A stretch of 5,709 bases of DNA, taken from assembly GCA_030679635.1 (NCBI GenBank), contig JAUXSZ010000109.1:1-5709 (forward strand). Reading direction: 5' to 3'. The notes beneath the pieces are model-generated. The model was not told the DNA's origin and made no database searches. It worked only from the letters and a program-made list of their open reading frames with translations. Shown one piece after another: positions 1 to 4,396 of this stretch (position 1 is the first letter of the stretch; each line of letters starts with the position of its first letter). The stretch is from Sulfuricurvum sp. Its GTDB lineage: Bacteria > Campylobacterota > Campylobacteria > Campylobacterales > Sulfurimonadaceae. The position numbers and the translations under genes were made by a program.

Positions 1-748
1 CCATCCCCTTCACCGCAGGTTCCATCTCCACATTTGCCAAAACAATCCATCCCAGAGCAGGGATTAAAATGAATTTCGTCCCACTGATCCATGCCGTTAG
101 ACGTACGTTAATCTCTTTGAGTTTTGTGCCGTACAGATAAATCCCAAATAAAACCAGCTGCATCGTCATCGACGCATACGCCCCCATCATCAAGGTTTTA
201 TCCACGCCTTCGCTAGGGCGGTATCCGGCAAGATTGAGCACAATAGCAACCATAGCCGCCCACAATACGGGGAGCTTTAAAATATTCATCAAAGAGCCCC
301 GTATGCTGAACTCTCCGCGTGAATAATAGAAAACTCCGATCGTATAGACGACGAAGAGATTGACGAGGTTGATGAGCGTCAAATAGGGGACGCTCACCTC
401 TCCGAACAAGGCAATCCCCAGCGGAATACCGAGATTCCCCGTATTGCCGATCAATGCGGCGACGGTGGCGATGGAGCGCTCTTTGGTGTCACTAAACAAG
501 AGTTTCGAGAGCGGTATCATGAGTAACAGTGCCATAAGCGTGATGGCGAGATACAGCGATGGAGCCAAAAGAAGATCGGTATCGATAGGGCGTTTGAGGA
601 GTCCCCAAAAAGTGAGAAAAATTTGCAAAAAATAGACACTGAGGAGGGTGATGGTACGGTCATCTATTTTTTCTTTGAACGCCCATTTGGCACCAAAGCC
701 GATAGCGATGAAGAGATAGATGCCCAGAAGGGAGAGAATCGTTTGCAT
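1..748 (-). CDS. AEC-family (auxin efflux carrier-like) permease, 3' end cut by window edge
   Basis: This is an inner-membrane transporter of the AEC family, whose bacterial members export or exchange small organic acids such as malate or malonate; the substrate here cannot be told. I translated 249 residues from the ATG at 748 to the left edge with no stop. AEC proteins are usually about 300-320 residues, so roughly the last 50-70 are missing. Hydrophobic segments fall near residues 5-22, 33-52, 62-85, 92-116, 122-142, 158-176, 185-207 and 219-240. The family signature GNTGNLGIP is at 101-109, and the conserved KLP turn at 158-160 opens the second half. It is divergent from the sdhA-like gene. 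No Shine-Dalgarno sequence precedes the ATG and a -10 box lies only 7 bp upstream, so the mRNA may be leaderless. No alternative ATG occurs before residue 72, which lies past the first two helices. Family call is firm; substrate is unknown. Confidence 0.9.
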   Translation of the reverse strand, partial: MQTILSLLGIYLFIAIGFGAKWAFKEKIDDRTITLLSVYFLQIFLTFWGLLKRPIDTDLLLAPSLYLAITLMALLLMIPLSKLLFSDTKERSIATVAALIGNTGNLGIPLGIALFGEVSVPYLTLINLVNLFVVYTIGVFYYSRGEFSIRGSLMNILKLPVLWAAMVAIVLNLAGYRPSEGVDKTLMMGAYASMTMQLVLFGIYLYGTKLKEINVRLTAWISGTKFILIPALGWIVLANVEMEPAVKGM

Positions 749-755
749 ACAAAGT

Positions 756-763
756 ATTGTAGC
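756..763 (-). promoter_or_regulatory. Putative -10 element for the AEC permease gene
   Basis: Read on the minus strand this is GCTACAAT, an extended -10 of the kind common in Campylobacterota, where -35 boxes are weak and T-rich upstream DNA is typical (TTTTT lies just upstream). The last base of the hexamer is 7 nt from the A of the ATG at 748, so transcription would begin at or next to the start codon. Inferred from sequence match only. Confidence 0.5.
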
Positions 764-807
764 GAAAAACTAGTCTGCATTTTTGAGTAGGCACTAAAAC
801 CCATTTC

Positions 808-815
808 GCTACAAT
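808..815 (+). promoter_or_regulatory. Putative -10 element for the sdhA-sORF-sdhB operon
   Basis: GCTACAAT here matches an extended -10. Transcription would start near 822, giving a leader of about 17 nt that carries AAGGAG at 825-830, 8 nt ahead of the ATG at 839. No clear -35 is visible, as is usual in Campylobacterota. The close fit of -10, ribosome site and start supports both the promoter and the start codon choice. Confidence 0.6.
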
Positions 816-838
816 CACTTTACTAAGGAGTCTCTATT

Positions 839-2440
839 ATGGCTAAAGTATTAATTATCGGGGGCGGAGGGGCTGGTCTGGTGAGCGCACTCTCAGCCCA
901 CGCGGCGGGTGCCGAGGTGATTGTTATCACCAAAACCCTTCCGACACGTTCCCAAACCTCGATGGCGCAGGGGGGGATGAACGCCGTATTGGGCGGTGAT
1001 GATTCGATTGCGAATCATATAGACGATACCCTCCGCTCCAGTGCAGGTTTGGGGGATGAGAAGCGGATTTCCTTTTTGTGCGAAAACGCTCCCGATGCGG
1101 TGCGATGGTGCAATTCTATGGGGCTCCCCTTTAGCCGTGATGCATCGGGTGAGATTGCCCGAAGACAGCTGGGAGGGGCATCTGCACCCAGAGCGTGTCA
1201 TGCCCAAGACTATACGGGGTTGAAACTGCTGCATACGCTGTATGATCAGTGTTTAAAAGAGGGAATCACCTTTTTGAATGAACGGTTTTTGCTCAATGTG
1301 ATTGTGGATGAGGGGAGCAACCGGGCGCTGGGAGCGACGTGTCTGAATATCTCTACGGGTGATGTTGAGGAGATACGTGCCGAGTGTGTTATCTTGGCGA
1401 CAGGGGGTTATGCCGCGTTATACGGCAAACACTCGACGAATTCTGTGGGGAGCAGCGGTGACGGTTTGGCTGCCGCGATTCGCGCAGGTGCAAAGCTTGC
1501 CGATATGGAGTTTATCCAGTTCCACCCTACGGCGTTGAAAAGTTCCTCGATATTGATCTCTGAGAGTGCTCGAGGAGCAGGGGGCTATCTCCTCAATAGA
1601 AATAAAGAGCGTTTTACCGATGAACTTGGACCGCGCGATGCCGTTGCCCGTGCGATACACGATGAAATTGCCTCTGGCGGGGCTGTTTATCTTGATATCC
1701 GTCATTTGGGGGAAGCATTTATCAATCATGAGCTCCCGCAGGAGCGAAAACTTGCACAGATTTATGAGGGGGTTGATCCCGTACAGGATCTGATCCCGAT
1801 CAAACCTGCGGCCCACTACAGCATGGGGGGGATTGAGGTTGATGATCAGTGTATGAGCCGCGTTAGCGGTTTGTTTGCTGTCGGTGAGTGTGCGAACCAC
1901 AAAACACACGGAGCAAACCGTTTGGGGGGAAACTCATTGCTAGAACTGGTTGTCTTTGGTCGCCATTGCGGAAAAAGTGCTGCTGCGTATGGGGTCAAAA
2001 ATCCGGCTTCCTCTATTGAAAATGATCAGCTGGCCAAAGATACCAATTTTGTCCGGGGGGTGATGTATTTCACGAACCAGATCGATTTTTATCAAAAACA
2101 GGAGATGCTCGCTAACATTTTCTATAACAATGTGGGAGTCGTGCGTGAGGATATGGGGCTCAAAGCGGTGCTTGGGGCAATACGGCAGATGCAAAAAGAG
2201 CTCCCCTTTATGGGACCGCGTGACAAGTCCAAAATTTGCAATACGAATCTGGTCGAATTTATCGAATTTGGGAATAAAATTGAGCTATCAGAAATCATTG
2301 TTGTGTGTGCGATCTCCCGCTCTGAGAGCAGGGGGGCGCATTATCGAGCGGACATTCCTGCGCGAAACGATGTGATGTTTGGAGCCCATACAATTACTTG
2401 GAGAGAGGATGGAGTACTATGCGCCGATTTTATGGAGTAG
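839..2440 (+). CDS. sdhA: Succinate dehydrogenase/fumarate reductase flavoprotein subunit (SdhA-like)
   Basis: This FAD subunit interconverts succinate and fumarate and passes electrons to the iron-sulfur partner encoded just downstream. Its 533 residues start at an ATG with AAGGAG 8 nt upstream. The dinucleotide-binding motif GGGGAG is at 8-13. The active site looks complete by comparison with E. coli FrdA/SdhA: His229 in QFHPT, Glu242 and Arg245 in SESAR, Arg266 in LGPRD, His326 in HYSMGG and Arg361 in ANRLGGNS. The C-terminal RGAHYRADIP (498-507) is also typical. The odd point is RSQT at 37-40: classical SdhA/FrdA have RSHT, whose His binds FAD covalently, so this protein (Gln39) should hold FAD non-covalently. 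There is no Tat or other signal peptide, unlike periplasmic methylmenaquinol:fumarate reductases, so it is probably cytoplasmic. L-aspartate oxidase was considered, but the GLKLLHTLYDQ helix and the SdhB neighbour favour complex II. The in vivo direction is unknown. Confidence 0.93.
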   Translation: MAKVLIIGGGGAGLVSALSAHAAGAEVIVITKTLPTRSQTSMAQGGMNAVLGGDDSIANHIDDTLRSSAGLGDEKRISFLCENAPDAVRWCNSMGLPFSRDASGEIARRQLGGASAPRACHAQDYTGLKLLHTLYDQCLKEGITFLNERFLLNVIVDEGSNRALGATCLNISTGDVEEIRAECVILATGGYAALYGKHSTNSVGSSGDGLAAAIRAGAKLADMEFIQFHPTALKSSSILISESARGAGGYLLNRNKERFTDELGPRDAVARAIHDEIASGGAVYLDIRHLGEAFINHELPQERKLAQIYEGVDPVQDLIPIKPAAHYSMGGIEVDDQCMSRVSGLFAVGECANHKTHGANRLGGNSLLELVVFGRHCGKSAAAYGVKNPASSIENDQLAKDTNFVRGVMYFTNQIDFYQKQEMLANIFYNNVGVVREDMGLKAVLGAIRQMQKELPFMGPRDKSKICNTNLVEFIEFGNKIELSEIIVVCAISRSESRGAHYRADIPARNDVMFGAHTITWREDGVLCADFME

Positions 2441-2517
2441 ATACGATTATTAAACATGAAGAGGATGACGATTTTTACGACGATGAGGAAGAGGAAGAAA
2501 GAGAGTGGTGTGACTGA
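2419..2517 (+). CDS. Small, highly acidic 32-residue protein between sdhA and sdhB
   Basis: I recognise no family. The ORF begins with ATG at 2419, 22 bases inside the end of sdhA in another frame, and ends with TGA at 2515-2517, whose final A is also the first base of the sdhB ATG (TGATG). AGGA at 2406-2409 lies 9 nt before the start and GGAG at 2411-2414 lies 4 nt before it, so a ribosome site is present. The peptide opens with basic/aromatic MRRFYGVDTIIKHEE and continues with an Asp/Glu run (residues 14-29, broken by Phe19-Tyr20 and Arg28) before ending Trp-Cys-Asp. Fifteen of 32 residues are acidic. It has no membrane segment. The filled gap and the two overlaps suggest a translated gene that couples sdhA to sdhB translation. 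A role in assembling or regulating the SdhAB complex is speculation. It could instead be a leader ORF whose only job is coupling. Confidence 0.6.
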   Translation: MRRFYGVDTIIKHEEDDDFYDDEEEEEREWCD

Positions 2518-3218
2518 TGGAAATTTTAGTAAAACGCTCACACGAAGACAATCCACAAGCATACGGCGTTGATGTTGAAAACGTGACGTTGCTCACGATT
2601 TTAAATCATATCAAAACCAAAGTGGATTCGACGTTGACCTACTCCCATGGATGCCGCAGCGGCGTATGCGGGAGCTGCGCCGTACGGGTAAATGGACGAG
2701 AAGAGCTGATGTGTGAATACAAACCAAGCGACGGCGATCTCGTAGAACCGCTGCGTAACGCTACGGTTATCCGTGATTTGGTCGTAGAGAGTTCTCATAT
2801 CGAACGTTTTACTCGCCTTGCCAACGGTTGGAGTGAGAACTCACGTGAAGGAAATGTCAGCGAAGAGGAGATGGAGCGTATTCAAACGCAGAGCGATTGT
2901 ATTTTGTGCGCAGCGTGTCACAGCGCCTGTCCTGTCTATGCCGTGAACCCTGATTTTATAGGCCCCTATGCCCTCACGCGCGTTTGGCGATATGTGAGTG
3001 ATGTTAGGGAAAGTAGCAGTAATGAAAAAATGGGAGCCATTCAAACGAACGGGATATGGGACTGTACCCTCTGCGGCGAATGTGTCCCCGTCTGTCCGCA
3101 AAACATCGCACCCAAACAAGACATCATGATGTTGCGTACCAAAAGCGGTATGATGGGATACAATGATCCCAGTATGAATTTTGGAGGAGAGCTCGATTTC
3201 GGCTCACCTATGTTTTAG
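2517..3218 (+). CDS. sdhB: Succinate dehydrogenase/fumarate reductase iron-sulfur subunit (SdhB-like)
   Basis: This protein carries electrons between the flavoprotein and a quinone-reactive or other partner. It has 233 residues, near the usual 230-245. The N-terminal plant-type ferredoxin domain (about 1-100) has the [2Fe-2S] ligands Cys46, Cys51, Cys54 and Cys66. The C-terminal bacterial ferredoxin domain has CILCAACHSACP (Cys128, 131, 134, 138) and CTLCGECVPVCP (Cys183, 186, 189, 193). In E. coli FrdB/SdhB the second motif lacks one of these Cys and binds [3Fe-4S]; the extra Cys186 here predicts a second [4Fe-4S], as in archaeal and other non-classical (type E) enzymes and in thiol:fumarate reductase. 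The start overlaps the stop of the acidic small ORF and has only a weak GAGAG upstream, so translation is probably coupled. No membrane anchor (SdhC/D) or HdrB-like SdhE/TfrB domain follows, so its electron partner must be encoded elsewhere or the pair is soluble. Confidence 0.93.
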   Translation: MEILVKRSHEDNPQAYGVDVENVTLLTILNHIKTKVDSTLTYSHGCRSGVCGSCAVRVNGREELMCEYKPSDGDLVEPLRNATVIRDLVVESSHIERFTRLANGWSENSREGNVSEEEMERIQTQSDCILCAACHSACPVYAVNPDFIGPYALTRVWRYVSDVRESSSNEKMGAIQTNGIWDCTLCGECVPVCPQNIAPKQDIMMLRTKSGMMGYNDPSMNFGGELDFGSPMF

Positions 3219-3232
3219 TTAAGGTTTTGGTG

Positions 3233-3241
3233 TGTTATACT
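3233..3241 (+). promoter_or_regulatory. Putative extended -10 promoter for yajQ and the HTH gene
   Basis: TGTTATACT fits TGnTATAAT with one mismatch, in the 51-bp gap after sdhB. Transcription would start near 3248, about 22 nt before the yajQ ATG, leaving AGGA (3259-3262, 7 nt from the ATG) in the leader. A second match (TGTTATAAA at 3244-3252) lies too close to the ribosome site to be preferred. No hairpin terminator separates this gap from sdhB, so read-through from sdhB is also possible. Confidence 0.45.
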
Positions 3242-3269
3242 AATGTTATAAAATTATTAGGATAATAGT

Positions 3270-3767
3270 ATGGCATCTGAACACTCGCTCGATATTTCTG
3301 CAAAAATTGACCTACAGGCGTTTAAAGACGCGATTGCCCAATCTGAAAAAGAGGTGATCGGTCGATACGATTTCAAAGGGGTCGCCTATGAAATCAACTA
3401 CCGTGAAAAAGAGAAACAACTCGTCCTCGTAGCCTCTAGCGATAACAAGCTGGATGCCCTTAAAGATGTTGTTATCGGTAAGCTGATCAAACGTGGCCTC
3501 TCCTCCAAAGCACTAGAAGAGCTTAAGACGGAAGATGCGAGCGGCGGCTCTCGAAAAGCAACCTATAAGATTGTCGATACGATTGATTCCAAAGAGGCGA
3601 AAAAAATCATTGCCGAGATTAAAAATCTCAAAACCAAAGCTTCTGCGATTATTGAAGGGGAATATATCCGCGTAAAATCCAAACAGATTGATGAGCTTCA
3701 AAAGATTATAGCCCACATCAAGGGTATGGAGTGGGAAGCGCCGCTGGTGTTTGAAAACTTCCGATAA
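3270..3767 (+). CDS. yajQ: YajQ-family nucleotide-binding protein (DUF520)
   Basis: This is a small cytoplasmic protein of the YajQ family. Members bind nucleotides or nucleic acids, and the Xanthomonas and Pseudomonas members have been reported to bind cyclic-di-GMP and act as effectors. At 165 residues it is full length for the family. Typical marks are the N-terminal SLDISAKIDLQ strand, RYDFKGV at 32-38 (usually R(F/Y)DF(K/R)G), a KLIKRG helix in the middle, IIEGEYIRVKSK, and the C-terminal VFENFR. The fold is two related alpha/beta domains. The start has AGGA 7 nt upstream. The stop (TAA, 3765-3767) shares its last A with the ATG of the next gene, so the two are almost certainly translationally coupled. 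Family assignment is secure; the ligand and role in this organism are not visible in the sequence. Confidence 0.93.
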   Translation: MASEHSLDISAKIDLQAFKDAIAQSEKEVIGRYDFKGVAYEINYREKEKQLVLVASSDNKLDALKDVVIGKLIKRGLSSKALEELKTEDASGGSRKATYKIVDTIDSKEAKKIIAEIKNLKTKASAIIEGEYIRVKSKQIDELQKIIAHIKGMEWEAPLVFENFR

Positions 3768-4396
3768 TGAAAAAATTAACCATCGCCGCCGCAGCGGAAC
3801 ACTTTGGGGTTTCGAAAGAAGCGATACACAATCGTATCCGTCGCGGAAGTCTGAATTGTGTTGTTGAAGAGGGGGTAAAATACGTTGCTATTGCCACGGC
3901 TAAGCCTACTCAAAACCTGGGCATCGGCCCCGATATCCGCTATACCCAGTACATTGAGCAGGAGAATGAGCGTCTTCGGGGGCGTGTTGATGTTTTGGAG
4001 AACGAAACGTCACGCCTTCGTGATCAGCGCGAGCAGATGCTGATCGATGAGCGGATCAAAGTAGAGCAGATTTACAAAGAGCGGGATGCGCAGTTGCGAA
4101 GCGTTTTGCATGTTGTTGCGACGAAGTTCCTTTCCCATGTAAATCCCGATGCGGTAATGCAAGAGGGGATGGAAAAGGGGAAAATGGATGCGATCAATGC
4201 GGATGTGGTAGAGAACGACCATTGGATATCGCTCAAAGCCTTTCTCAAACTCAAGCGGATTAAAGACAAAGAGAAGAAAAAGATCAAAAACCGTTTTGAA
4301 TCACTGAGAAGTCGCGATGCCAGAATCAGCGTCCGTGATGGGAAGATCTACCTCTCTCCCTCAGCGTTCGACTACTCGGATCTCTTGGCGCCGTAA
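3767..4396 (+). CDS. Helix-turn-helix / coiled-coil protein of unknown function, coupled to yajQ
   Basis: I do not recognise a named family; it may be one of the Campylobacterota-specific DUF families. The 209 residues divide into three parts. The N-terminus (about 3-45) resembles an excisionase- or MerR-like helix-turn-helix with a short wing: AAAAEHFGVSKEAIHNRIRR, then VVEEGVKYVAI. The middle (about 58-115) is rich in Glu, Arg, Leu and Gln and looks like a coiled coil, suggesting a dimer. The basic C-terminus (about 152-206) begins WISLKAFLKLKRIKDKEKKK and ends with RISVRDGKIYLSPS, which parallels the N-terminal domain. No signal peptide or membrane segment is present. Its ATG overlaps the yajQ stop (TAATG), with no separate strong ribosome site. 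The last 71 bp overlap the end of the opposing helicase gene. A DNA-binding regulator working with YajQ is a reasonable inference but untested. Confidence 0.8.
   Translation: MKKLTIAAAAEHFGVSKEAIHNRIRRGSLNCVVEEGVKYVAIATAKPTQNLGIGPDIRYTQYIEQENERLRGRVDVLENETSRLRDQREQMLIDERIKVEQIYKERDAQLRSVLHVVATKFLSHVNPDAVMQEGMEKGKMDAINADVVENDHWISLKAFLKLKRIKDKEKKKIKNRFESLRSRDARISVRDGKIYLSPSAFDYSDLLAP

Larger units (their letters stand above)
756..815. repeat. Perfect 12-bp inverted repeat spanning two divergent -10 boxes
   Basis: ATTGTAGCGAAA at 756-767 is the exact reverse complement of TTTCGCTACAAT at 804-815, with 36 bp between the arms. Each arm holds a TACAAT -10 hexamer facing its own gene. The symmetry is certain. 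Whether it reflects only two similar promoters, or also an operator, cannot be decided from the sequence. Confidence 0.8.

Noticed and set aside
444..635. 63-codon plus-strand ORF
   Set aside because: It lies antisense within the AEC permease, which has a full membrane-protein pattern and the GNTGNLGIP motif; no ribosome site or family match.
893..2194. Several antisense or out-of-frame ORFs inside sdhA
   Set aside because: sdhA has continuous family homology across this range; the shadows show no domains and no start signals.
839..2440. L-aspartate oxidase (NadB) as the identity of the flavoprotein
   Set aside because: NadB also lacks the FAD-linking His, but the GLKLLHTLYDQ and RLGGNSLLELVVFGR segments and the directly coupled iron-sulfur subunit fit SdhA/FrdA better.
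4010..4287. Minus-strand ORFs antisense to the HTH gene
   Set aside because: They overlap a well-patterned coding region with coupling to yajQ, and show no family features or ribosome sites.
4276..4302. Possible minus-strand terminator: TCAAAA/TTTTGA hairpin followed by a T-rich run, 24 nt past the helicase stop
   Set aside because: The stem is only six mostly A-T pairs with a bulge beyond it and lies in the coding part of the HTH gene; too weak to call.
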